A DNA stretch of 64,000 nucleotides. Origin: Chlorops oryzae (taxonomy: Eukaryota > Arthropoda > Insecta > Diptera > Chloropidae). Under the pieces are notes generated by a model, which searched no databases, was not told the DNA's origin, and was given only the letters and a program-made list of their open reading frames with translations. The position numbers were made by a program, and so were the translations under genes. How positions within the stretch are numbered: position 1 is the first letter of the stretch; each line of letters begins with the position of its first letter. Shown here piece after piece: positions 30,894 through 41,403 of the stretch. The stretch covers positions 91,591,639-91,655,638 of the forward strand of contig CM035806.1 of assembly GCA_020466095.1 (NCBI GenBank). Direction: 5' to 3'.

Positions 30894-33584
30894 GTCGTCT
30901 CCATTCCTCTTGGATGCTTTTCATTATTTTTCCGTTTTGCTGCGTTTTGCTCAACGTTTCCAAATCTCTCGCCGTCAACCACTCATTCTCTTCCAGATGC
31001 ATACTCCTCCTTGCTTTGTATAGTACAGCTCGCCTACGCAGTTCCAAGTCGAGGGGTATAGCACCCGCCAACACTTGGAGCGCCTCAGTGGATACCGTGC
31101 GGCAGACTGGCAAACATCCAAGCAGCATGGCTCGCTGACACGCCATTATTTTCCTCATGCCATGTGTTTTGTCCGCAACATTATACGATACCGGCGCAGC
31201 ATACGTTGCACAGGCAAGAAAGACCCCTTTGTAAATCATCCGCACAGCACGTTTGCTCAGACCCCAGTCCACCCTGAGTACTCTCCTTATCATCGCGATG
31301 CAGCTTGTCAGTTTCGGTCTAATCGCATCGAGGTGACGCAAAAAGTTGAGCCTCTCACCAACTGTTACGCCTAGGTATCGTACCTCAGTAACATATTTCA
31401 GGCTTTGTCCGTCTATCCTTATGATGGGCGGTCTTCCAGCGTGTAATTTGCCTTTAAGTAGCATCATCACCGTCTTGTCATTTGATACTTCCACACCAAC
31501 TTTTTGCCCCCACTCCAGCATTTTATTCATTAAAATGCCTCAGCTTGCTTCCAGGTCAGCTCTGTAGTTTCCTTCTACGAGCAAAAGCACATCGTCCGCG
31601 TACGCCGCAAATCTGCAGGAAAGTTGCTGAAGTAATTCGTCAAGCATAAGGTTTCAGATATATGGCCCAGCGATCGAACCTTGCGGGCATCCTCTCGTTA
31701 TCCTTCTGGTTACCGTATTTTCGCCTGTACCGGATGTAGCCATTCTATCACAGAAGAAACTTCTCCACAACATGGTCTCCTTGCTTCCGATTTCCTGCAG
31801 CTTTCTCAATACTGGTGCCCATTCAATGAAGTCGAATGCACCCTTGAAATCGACAAATACTCCCAGAACGTATCGCGTTGTTGACTCAGTCACACATTTT
31901 TGGATATGCATCCATGCCTCCACTGCCGAACGACCAGGCGTAAAGCCATATTGGTGTTGATGAAAACTTCCGCCGATCTGGTTCATTAGTCGCTCCACCA
32001 TAATTTTTTCAAGGACCTTCCCATACGCAGAAAGAAGAGAAATTCCTCTATATGAGGACGCAGCTGTCTTTACTTTTTCCGGTGATTTAAGAAGCGCAAT
32101 AACTCTGGCATTTTTCCACTCCACTGGGAAATGTCCTTCGTCCAGGCAGCTGTTGTAAAGGAAACTCAGCACCGCGGGGGTAGCTTTCCACACGTTTTTA
32201 AGCATCTCCCCTGTTACTCCGTCCAGACCAGTTGCAGCTTTCGACCTCACCCTATAAACATAGCCTGAGAGCTCTTCACTCGATATCCTTTCAGCCTGCT
32301 CATGAGGACCAAACACCAGTGTATTGTTGTCAGACTGGGGAAAAACTTCGACAATAAGTGTCGAAAACAATCCTTTTCGGTAATCAAGGATACCTCGCCA
32401 TCCTTCAGCATGCTTATTTCTGTGGTCCGCCTGCCTTTGCGTATTCGGAAAACTTGGCCCCATGGATCATTGCTGTTCTGCGACACAAATAGATGCCAGT
32501 CCTCGTCCTTTGTTTTTCTGATGCATTTTTTGTAGTGCGAGCGAGCTTGCTTAAACCGTACCTTGATGACGTCAGCATCGGGTTCGTTACGCCTGGTTGT
32601 TCTTTGCCACAGCTTTCTTAGCCTTCTAGCTTGTTGACGAAGTTCGCGTAGTTCCGGTGTCCACCACGCCCTTCTAGTCGAGGTTCTCCTCTGCTGTCTT
32701 TGTAGCACACGGTCGCTTATTTCCGCAACAAGTTGATGAACCTGATGGGCTTTCTCGTCGGCTCCCAGCTGTTTGAAGTTTGCCATTCGAAAGCGTTCCT
32801 CAGCGGTATTTGCCAGGCTCTCACAAAATTGAGGCCAATCAGCATTTTTCGTACGCCATTTAGGTGTTTCCAGCACTCTAGATATGACGACGAACTCACT
32901 TAAGGCGACAGCAATTTGGTTATGGTCAGTTAGAGAGCAACCATCTTCCACCTTCCAGCTACACGAGAATTTGCGCAGAAACAGACTGTTCGCCAGTGTT
33001 ACGTCTATGTCACTTGCCCCATTTAGGCCACAAAAAGTAAACGCCTCGCACGGTTCGTTCAGGACCGTCATGCCGCTCGTATTCAGCCACTCCTCCAGCT
33101 CACGTCCTCGATTGTAGCTTTCATAACCCAGAGCGTTCTGAGTTATTTTCGAAAACCACATCGAGGATTGAGCATTTGCATCCATGCCAATGATGATAGG
33201 TGAACTGCTCACCTGTAGCAGTACCTCATCAATAAAGTTCAGATATGGGTGCAATGGTTGGCTGAAAATGCAGTAGATTGACACAAGCACTATCGTTCCA
33301 AAGTCTCCAATTATTCTTAGACAGACACCTTCTTCTCCAAGTGGTATTTCCAAGCAGCTAATACCGGGGTCATCAATGACAATTGCCGCCTTACCGTTAG
33401 CACTTGCATAAGATCTCATACCTCCTGGTATGCCTCTTAGTTCTCTTTGTCCACACGAGCTAACCACTGCATATGGTTCTTGTAAAAGTGCCACCTTGGA
33501 TCCCCGTTCACGCATCGACTGCCCTAGTTCACACATCGCCTCGGCTCCTCCTCCACAGTTGAGTTGCAACATGAACAACATCAT
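30894..33584 (-). pseudogene. R1-D2 ORF2: endonuclease-RT, truncated and disrupted
   Basis: The start ATG (33584) overlaps the gag stop. Endonuclease motifs: LNCGGG, LQEPYA, MDANAQ, SDIDVTLAN and LTDHNQIAV. A frameshift occurs near 32340. The RT then reads in another frame with VDFKGAFD, RGCPQGS and AYADD (~31595). In-frame TGA codons lie at 31654-31656 and near 31542. The frame runs through WRRRF directly into R1-D1 gag sequence at ~30893. Confidence 0.83.
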
Positions 33585-34906
33585 TAGTGTTTCGCTTGGC
33601 TCCGCGCCATCAACATCCCGTATATTGGACACTCATCGGAATGCATGTGGTGATCCGCAGCTTTTCCTTAAAACGCGCAATTTCGGCAGTGTAGCGCATT
33701 TTTGCACTGTCTCTCGCTATGCCCTTCCAATCCACATCGACGGCAAGTGTTTTGCTTAGCTCCACACAGCGATACCCTATGGTCAAAACTCAGGCAACGG
33801 AAACAGCCAATAAAGTCGGCTCTGACTCCCACGCGATAGTTGAACCACTTGATATAAACTCTTCCTCTTTCCATGAGGAATTTCGCCATCTCCGGTTTCA
33901 TTTGCAGCGATACATTAGTTTTTGCATCAACCTTCTGTTCCCACGGCTTAGAAAGGACCTTCACGCCCGACGCAAATTCCTCTTCATTGCAGCTGTCAGC
34001 AAAATTCTTCGCGAAGAGATCCTTCATAAAATCCTCCAGGCTGATTTCAGTATCCACATCTCAAATTGTTACCGTCTCGCCTTTCGGTTTGTCTGCCTCT
34101 TCTTCGAGGCCAACCTCCTTTAGCTTCTCGCTCGCCAGGATTTTACTCTTTTCAGCAACTCAAGGAGTCCGTATAATGGCGCCACCACGTTTAACCGGCT
34201 TGATTTCGTGCACGCGCACACCCAAGCTTTTGGCTACGTCCTTTTTAAGCTTTCCAGCTACCTCCTCTGGTGTGACTTTTGGATCACGGCTCCGAACAAC
34301 CACCGACCAGGTTTCAACCGGCTTCGGAAAATCTACCCTACACCTTCTTCCGCTCGAAAGAGCAGGAAATTCCGCACTTTGAGCGCCTCCTTGCACCGCT
34401 AACAGCCCTTTCGTCTGCCCTGCGGTGTCTTTCTTCTCCTCCAGCCACTTCACACGCTCCACTAGTCGCGCCTTTTGGTCCACTAGCGCCATGATAAGCG
34501 CTTCGAACCGCCTGCCTGCGTGCAGCACACTGAGCGACACTTTTGGTGCCACTCCATCAGCGACAATTGCTGCCGTCATAGCCAACTGGATGTCAGCTAC
34601 TTCACCTATAACCCCACCTATATCTAGGTCTACAGCACTTACCGCCTTATCGCTGGCTGCAGATCTATCTGGTGCTTTCACTTCTTTCTCCGGAGAGTTT
34701 CTCGGAGTGACCCTTGGGCTATTCCTTGTAGCAGCTACTCTCTTCTTCGGTGGCTTCCTCTTCAGCTTCGGAGACGGCATCTCCGAAGACTCACCTTCCT
34801 ACGATATTAGCGACGCACGCATCGAGTTGACGTCTTCGCAGTCCGTCAAACTAATGTCCGATGCAACATCCACTGTTGCAGCCACTTTTTTGGCTTTTGA
34901 CGCCAT
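33584..34906 (-). pseudogene. R1-D2 ORF1 (gag) with nonsense mutations
   Basis: The start at 34906 (MASKAKK) resembles R1-B. In-frame stops occur at 34799-34801 (TAG), 34160-34162 (TGA), near 34061 (TGA) and 33668-33670 (TAA), all in one frame, so decay has been by base substitution. Domain order is as in the others, with CCHC motifs CFRC, CRRC and CRNC; the stop (TAA) overlaps the ORF2 ATG. Confidence 0.83.
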
Positions 34907-35824
34907 TGTTCTGTCCTTTGTGGACCACAAAAATCAAAGGCACTGGTTTTTTCGGGATCTTTAAGGCAGGGGCTATTTTTTGGGACAAAAAAACGGAACA
35001 AGTCCAGAAGGGACCTTTTTTGGACCAGTGTTTTCCTTAGTGGGGTGGTCTCTTTTGGATGACTTAGGGGACCACTTATGGGACTAGTCCACTTTGGACC
35101 AGTCCGGGACCACTCTGTTCACACACTGTCCCTAGTGGGGCACTTTATTTGTCCTGGCTATGTGCACTATCCCAGGCAACCACCTTAGCACTGACACTAA
35201 TTGTCTTTGCTTAATTAGCTCAGACACTTTAGCTTGGGCACTTTAGTTTGGACACTTAGCTTCGACACCAACCCAGTATTCTCCTTACTGGAGGCACTCA
35301 CCCGGTTAGCCTCTTTGCTAACCACAGTGCTACCACTCACTTGGCTCCTCAAGGGGACGCCTACCTTTTGGCTCTTAATGCACTTCCGGTTTCTTCGCTT
35401 TTCAGCGTGCTTCGAGCACGGCCTGGCAATATTTTTATCAGCCGGAATCCGGACTTTCTGTCGCACTTTTCGCACTTTTTTGTGTTCGGTGAGGCTCGCT
35501 TAGCTCGCACACACGTCTCACTATTTGTTGTTTTCACTATTTTTCACTGGGTGTTCAATGGGGCCCAAAAAACGCCTGGGACCACAAAATCCACCTTTTT
35601 ATATATATTTATACACCGTTTTAAAGGAAAAAATTTTTCCTTTTCAAAAATGCCACTTTCGGCCACTTCGCACCACTCTAAGTCTCTCAAAAGACCGTCG
35701 GAATGTCTCGCACAACCGCTTTTCGCTGCACACAGAAACGTTTTTGCTCTCGCTGTCTGCTTTGTGCGTTGTCCGCGCGTACAAATTTATGCGACCGTTC
35801 ACTGCGGCAGTTCAAACTCGAGTG
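34907..35824 (-). other. R1-D2 5'UTR (class beta)
   Basis: A 918-bp leader with the same repeated GGACCA/GGGACCACT/AGTCC texture as R1-B (34990-35200). The outer 100 bp (GTTGTCCGCGCG, GGCAGTT, AACTCGAGT) match R1-0 and R1-B. No gene is seen. Confidence 0.62.
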
Positions 35825-35838
35825 AGTAGATAGGGACA
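35825..35838 (-). repeat. R1 28S target site, copy 5
   Basis: A perfect TGTCCCTATCTACT (- strand) between the R1-D2 5' end (two extra bases, CA, before CTCGAG) and the R1-E 3' end. Confidence 0.88.
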
Positions 35839-36055
35839 CTAATTGTGTTTTCCGTGAGTTCCCACACTGTCGGTGCATTACCCACGTTGTTTTCTCCAGC
35901 GGTTAATCTAGCATTTTTCCTTCCTGAAACCACAGCCACCACGTTTCAGCCAAGTAGGCTCCTCAACCTCTATCAGGCAGGACTATTGTCCTGAGGCTCC
36001 TGATACCCGTGGTACCGATTTATCTTACGCCTCGGGTGGACCGGACGTATTTTTA

Positions 36056-39000
36056 TCAACTCTCTCTAGTAGCTTGCGACACTAGAGCGTGCCTCCTAAT
36101 AAACGCTGCGCTTGCAAAAGCTTCCAGCTTCGCCATGCTCCTTCTCGTTTTAACGACCTGAGATAGCCTCCACTCTGCTCCTGTTCTGCTGATATTCATT
36201 CCGCTAAGGCTTCTGAGGTCCGCGTAATTCGAACATTCACAGAGTATGTGAACTGCGTCTTCAACGGGTTCGCCGCACGAACATATGTCGCTCTCCTCTA
36301 TCCCCCTTTTCTTCAGAAATTGGCCAATTGAGCCATGACCAGTCAGCAAGAAACCGCAGCGTAGCGAAAATCTAAACTGATGGTTGTTCAGCACGTAATC
36401 AGCATCTGGGATAAATCGATGAGTTAGTCTGCCTGATGTATTCGCGTTCCAGCGCTGCCGCCAACCATCTACTGCATGCTCAAGTAGTGGCTTTTTTACC
36501 CTTTGAGGGCTTTGTTCGCTACTACTGCTACTAGTTCTTCGGATATCCAGTTTTTATTTCCATTAAGAAGCCGCCTGTTATAGTTGTACCAAAGCGCTCG
36601 CCTCTTCAGCTCCAAATCCAGAGGAAGTGCTCCACCAAGAACTTGTAGTGCATCGGTTGAAACCGTTCTACAAACAGGCATGTAAGCCAGCAGCAGTACT
36701 CTATGGCAGGCCATTATACCACGTCTACCATGCGCCAGGTCCCCCAAGTGGTACCAAATTGGTGCACCATAGGTCGCGCAAGCCAGCATCAGCCCGTCAT
36801 ATATGATCCTGATTGCTCGTCTTCTAAGGCCCTAGTCGACTCGTAGTACTCTCCTTATCATGCCAACGGCAGAAACTAGCTTCCCTCTTAGGCTCTTGAC
36901 ATGTGGAAGGAAGTTAAGCCTTTCGCCCACAGTGATGCCCAGGTACTTTACCTCGGTTTTATACTTGCAGACTGTTAGGTCCGCACATCACTACCGGTGG
37001 TCGCGTCAGGTTCAGCTTCCCTTTACAGCATTTGGTTGATTTTGTCGATGACACCTCAACTCCGACTGATATGCCCCAATCTGCAATATCGGTCCCTTTT
37101 TGCTCCAGCGTTTTCCGCGAGTTTCCTACAACCAGTAGTACCAGATCATCAGCGAATGCAGCAAATTGACCAGGTAGCTGTGACAGCAGATCGTCCAACA
37201 TAAGGTTCCAGATATAGGGTCCACAAATGGAACCCTGCGGACATTCTCTGGTTACGCCATGGGAGATTTTACCGGCTTTTCCGTAAGCTGTGGCATTTCT
37301 ATCGCAGAAATAATTTCTCCAGCGTGCCATCTCCTTGCTTCCTATATCCCGCAGTTTACGTAGAACCGAGTACCACTCAAGGTTGTCAAACGCTCCCTTG
37401 AAGTCAACGAAGAGTCCAAGGACGTATTTTTCATCGCATTGCTCCACACAGCTTTTAACGTGCATCCAGGCGTCATTCGTGCTTTTCATTTTCGAGAAAC
37501 CGAACTGGTAACGGTGAAAGCTACCACCAATCAACTCCAGTTGCCTCTCTGCCATAATCCGCTCCAATACTTTACCAAACGCAGGCAGGAGGGATATTCC
37601 TCTGTATGATGAGGGATCCGACTTTAGTCTGTCCGGGGACTTAAGTAGCACGACTACTTTCGCTGCTTTCCATTGCCGTGGAAAAATGCCGTTGATTAGG
37701 CAGCTGCTCATCAGCGAATATATGTGCTCCGGAATTGCTTGCCAAAGCGCTCTGACCATTGTTCCCGTAATGCCATCTGCGCCTGTAGCTGCCTTCGAGC
37801 GAACTCTACCTATACTCAGTTCCAGTTCATCTACCGTTAGCGCGCTTGGACAATGATCAGGACCGTAGACATCTTCCGAGTGCTCTTTTTGGGGAAAGAA
37901 GCAATCCAACAAGGTACTCGCACAATCGCTCCAGTTTGTTAAGAGCGTGTAACCACATTTAATGGCGCTAATATCAGTGTCCTTTTTTCCTTTACAAATT
38001 TTGTACACATCGCCCCATGGGTTGTTTCGATTTCGCTGCACAAAACCCCTCCAATCAGACTCTTTTGCTTGCCGCAGCGCCGACTTGTACTGGTTTCTTG
38101 TTCTTCTGTGGTCGATTAGTAGCCTCTCTTGTTCGGGATTAGATAGCCCTCTTGCCCTTTGAAATCGCTTACGCGCTCGCACGGCCGCTTTCCGTAATCG
38201 GTTCAGTTCTGGTGACCATCATGGCATCATTTTCCGCTGCCTTTCCTGACATCTTCCAAGAAATCTTTCATTTATTTCACCAATAAGGCTGTATAGCAGC
38301 TGGGACTGTTCTTCTGAACTGTGCTCGCGATATTCATCTAGAGGCAGTCGGGTTGTAACCTCTCGGCTGACTTCCTCCGCATAGCTTTCCCAATTGACAC
38401 CATAATTACGCCATCTCGGCAGTTGTTGTGGTTCTTGAGCTATAACGCCATGCCTCAAGTTAACTTCAATCATGTTGTGATCGCTCGTGGTTTCGCTGTC
38501 GTGGACTTTCCAATCCATGCTATAGTGTCTCAGAGCCGCCGTGTTCGCCAGCGTAATATCTATGTCGCTAACACCGTTGGGACTTGAAAAAGTAAACTGT
38601 TCGCTCGGCTCGTTTAAAACAAACAGATCCTTGGAGGTCAGCCATTCCGTCATTAGCTCACCTCTTACTAGGTTTTCAGATCCCATGGATCGCTGGGATA
38701 TTTTAGAAAACCAGAGGGGCGATTGAGCATTTGCGTCTATGCCTAGGATTAAGGGTCTCCCGCTAGCTAGTAGCAGTGCCAAATCCATTGATTCGAGATA
38801 GGGCTGCAGTGTTTCGTTGAATTTACAATACACGGAGGCGTATATTGTATCTCCACCCGGGCCTTTTACACAAACAGCTACACCATTGTCTCCAATCGGG
38901 AGTGCCATGCAATCAAGATTGTCATTATCAATTACCACTGCTGCGTTTCCCCTGCTGTCGCAGAACGTTCTCATGCCCATTGGCAGTCCGATTACCTCCT

Positions 39001-39136
39001 TGACCCCATACACGTTAGTTCTCGTAAATGGCTCCTGCAATAACGCAATGGTACACCCTCTCTGTCTCATCGCCACTCCCATATCCGCCGTCGCCATGTA
39101 TCCACCACCACAATTAAGTTGGAGAATACTCTCCAT
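36056..39136 (-). pseudogene. R1-E ORF2: endonuclease-RT, disrupted
   Basis: The start ATG at 39136 lies one base after the gag stop. Motifs: LNCGGG, LQEPFT, IDANAQ, SDIDITLAN and TSDHNMIEV. A Trp-to-TGA change interrupts it at 38219-38221. The RT (VDFKGAFDN, RECPQGS, AFADD) is open to ~36965, where a frameshift occurs; a TAG lies near 36834, and another shift between 36496 and ~36410. The C-terminal CCHC (CSCGEPVEDAVHILCEC) is intact. AFADD and the sequence generally match R1-D1. Confidence 0.85.
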
Positions 39137-39137
39137 C

Positions 39138-39587
39138 CTAATGGCGGGCATTTCTCCTCGCTACTAACATCGAATATATTGGGCACTCTTCCGAAAACAT
39201 ATGGTGGGCCGCTGGTTTGCCCTTGAAGGCACAGTTCCGACAGTTTAGGTTGCCGTTGCAGGAGCGCTCGTTGTGACCTTCCTGTCCACATCGACGGCAT
39301 GTCTCGTGTTTCGCCCCGCACTTGGAGACCAAGTGGTCAAAGCTCAAGCATCTAAAGCACCCAGGAATCTGATCTCTTGTGCCCACCCGGTAATTGAACC
39401 ATTGTATATACACCGATCCTCTATCCTTGATATACTTGGCCATGTTTTGCTTCATTTGCAGAATAACATTGACCTTGACATCTACTCTAGTTTCCCATGG
39501 TTTTGAGATCACCTTTACGCCAGCCTGAAATTCTTCCTCATCCACAATGTCACTCAGATTTTTCGCGAACAGGTCTTTCAAGAAAGG
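39138..39587 (-). pseudogene. R1-E ORF1 (gag) C-terminal remnant
   Basis: The last ~150 codons remain, beginning within the conserved LKDLFAKN motif and holding the three CCHC motifs (CFRC, CRRC, CRNC) to NARH. It is open but has no start; the upstream part is replaced by 28S sequence. Confidence 0.85.
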
Positions 39588-39691
39588 TTACGTTCTTACC
39601 CATTTAAAGTTTGAGAATAGGTTAAGATCGTTTCGATCCTAATGCCTCTAATCATTCGCTTTACCAGATAAGATTATTTTCCCTTTATGCA

Positions 39692-39735
<44 letters not shown>

Positions 39736-40069
39736 AGTTCGATTGGTCTTTCGCCCCTATACTCAATTCTGACAATCGATTTGCACGTCAGAACTGTTTC
39801 GGTCTTCCATCAGGGTTTCCCCTGACTTCGACCTGATCAAGTATAGTTCACCATCTTTCGGGTCACAGCATATATGCTCAAGGTACGCCACAAATTAGAG
39901 GTTCAAATAATATTAAAAATACTATTAAACATAATTTATATGGAACGCCCCGGGATTGAATTAATAGACTATAATGAAATAGACTAAAAACTAATCCCAT
40001 TAAATTTAGTTATGTTAATTTTGCTATTGGGTTTATTTAAATCCAATAACTTGCACATATGTTAGACTC

Positions 40070-40103
<34 letters not shown>

Positions 40104-40578
40104 TCCTGAATCTTTCGCATTGTAAATCACATGGATGCAAACAACCATTAAGTTTATCATTGATATACATAATATTGCCAAATTTCAATTAATTCAAGCA
40201 TCCATTGACATTTTGATCTATTAACACTTTATCAAGTCAAATGCTGTTATTCTATGTTAGCTAAAATAAATTAACTAATTCGAATAAACTTGATGCAATT
40301 AACCTTTTGATAAATTCAGTTTGCCATTTTGTGTTAATAGATTACAATATCCTTATATGGAAAAAATGCACACCATTTTCAAATATATAAAAATTAATTC
40401 ATATACTCGAGCATAGTGATGAATTTTCCATAACGGATATTCATGTTCAACGGGCTTAACCTCTAAGCAGTTTCACGTACTATTTAACTCTCTATTCAGA
40501 GTTCTTTTCAACTTTCCCTCACGGTACTTGTTTACTATCGGTCTCATGGTTATATTTAGCTTTAGATGGAGTTTACCA

Positions 40579-40613
<35 letters not shown>

Positions 40614-40893
40614 TTCGGAAATATCTTCTAGTAATCATTAACGTTATACGGGCCTTGCACCCTCTTTGGGTGAATGGCCTCATTTAAGAAGGACTTAAAT
40701 CATTAATTTCTCATACTAGATTGTTAGATATACCATACACTGCATCTCACATTTGCCATTAAGACAAAGTGACTTAGTGCTGAGCTGTTTTCTTTTCGCT
40801 CGCCGCTACTCAGAAAATCCTTGTTAGTTTCTTTTCCTCCCCTAATTAATATGCTTAAATTCAGGGGGTAGTCCCATATGAGTTGAGGTTGTG
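39583..40893 (-). rRNA. 28S rRNA, 5' ~1.3 kb only
   Basis: Reading the - strand, the sequence starts near 40893 with CAACTCATATGGGACTACC and CCTGAATTTAAGCATATTAA, the canonical 28S 5' region. It continues through the divergent AT-rich segments typical of Drosophila to GTGACCCGAAAGATGGTGAA and CTAGTAGCTGGTTCCCTCCG, then ends at GGGTAAGAAC. About two thirds of the gene, including the R1/R2 sites, is missing. A few changes sit in normally invariant sequence (for example GAGGCATTAGGATCGAAACG at ~39640), suggesting a decaying copy. Confidence 0.92.
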
Positions 40894-41223
40894 TAATAAA
40901 TTTTCATATCATTTTAAATAAAAAAAAAAGAACCCATATATGAATTACATTTTATCTCTCAATACAATTGCTTTGCACCTTTCCGTTTATGTATGAAGAG
41001 GCAATTCTAGAATAAAACCGAATTTATGCTAGACCTTCCTCTTGCATTTTAACAAAAATGTACAAAAATATTGAAAGAATATATAATTCGTTATCAAAAG
41101 GTTCTTTTTTATATCCATTAATGTTATGGCATTTATATTAATATATATATACCAGTAACATAACATTCGCTTAAATATTTTAAATAACAAAATAAAATAC
41201 AAGCAGCTTATTTTGCATAGTCT
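40894..41223 (-). other. ITS2 (2S to 28S spacer)
   Basis: A 330-bp AT-rich spacer between 2S and 28S on the - strand, including a run of A (40919-40930 on +). No other feature is seen. Confidence 0.8.
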
Positions 41224-41253
41224 TACAACCCTCAACCATATGTAGTCCAAGCA
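41224..41253 (-). rRNA. 2S rRNA
   Basis: The 30 bases on the - strand (starting TGCTTGGACTACATATGG and ending GGGTTGTA) match the fly 2S rRNA as I know it from Drosophila. A separate 2S is diagnostic of flies and supports the taxonomic call. Processing from the same precursor as 5.8S is family knowledge. Confidence 0.92.
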
Positions 41254-41280
41254 GCACTTCAAAATTAATTAAAGCACATA

Positions 41281-41403
41281 TAGCATGGACTGCGATATGC
41301 GTTCGAAATGTCGATGTTCAAGTGTCCTGCAGTTCACACGATGACGCACAGTTTGCTGCGTTCTTCATCGACCCATGAGCCGAGTGATCCACCGTTTAGA
41401 GTG
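41281..41403 (-). rRNA. 5.8S rRNA
   Basis: The - strand reads ...ACGGTGGATCACTCGGCTC, GATGAAGAACGCAGC and GAACTGCAGGACAC, the conserved 5.8S core, followed by a ~27-nt spacer to 2S. The 5' end has CTCTAAACGG where CTCTAAGCGG is expected, a change in a conserved helix partner of 28S, consistent with a degenerate unit. End positions are approximate. Confidence 0.92.

Larger units (their letters stand above)
30894..35824 (-). mobile_element. R1-D2, 3'-truncated R1 fused to R1-D1
   Basis: The element starts at its 5' end at 35824 beside target-site copy 5 and runs left through 5'UTR (35824-34907), gag (34906-33584) and most of ORF2, ending abruptly near 30894 inside the ORF2 C-terminal region. 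The final ~130 codons, the 3'UTR and the expected target site are absent. Its ORFs are a different lineage from A-C and from D1/E (ORF2 begins MMLFMLQLNCGGG). The 5' end is class beta. Confidence 0.83.
35839..39587 (-). mobile_element. R1-E, 5'-truncated R1 joined to 28S rDNA
   Basis: The 3'UTR is class II (35839-36055, ~217 bp), close to R1-D1. ORF2 spans 39136-36056 and only the last ~150 codons of gag remain (to ~39587). There the sequence passes directly into 28S rDNA of the same orientation, with shared bases at the joint. The gag upstream portion and the 5'UTR are lost. Confidence 0.85.

Noticed and set aside
39583..40893. Possible complete 28S gene with R1 at its usual site
   Set aside because: The 28S segment stops about 1.3 kb from its 5' end and the joint is in the middle of R1 gag, so this is not a standard R1-inserted unit.
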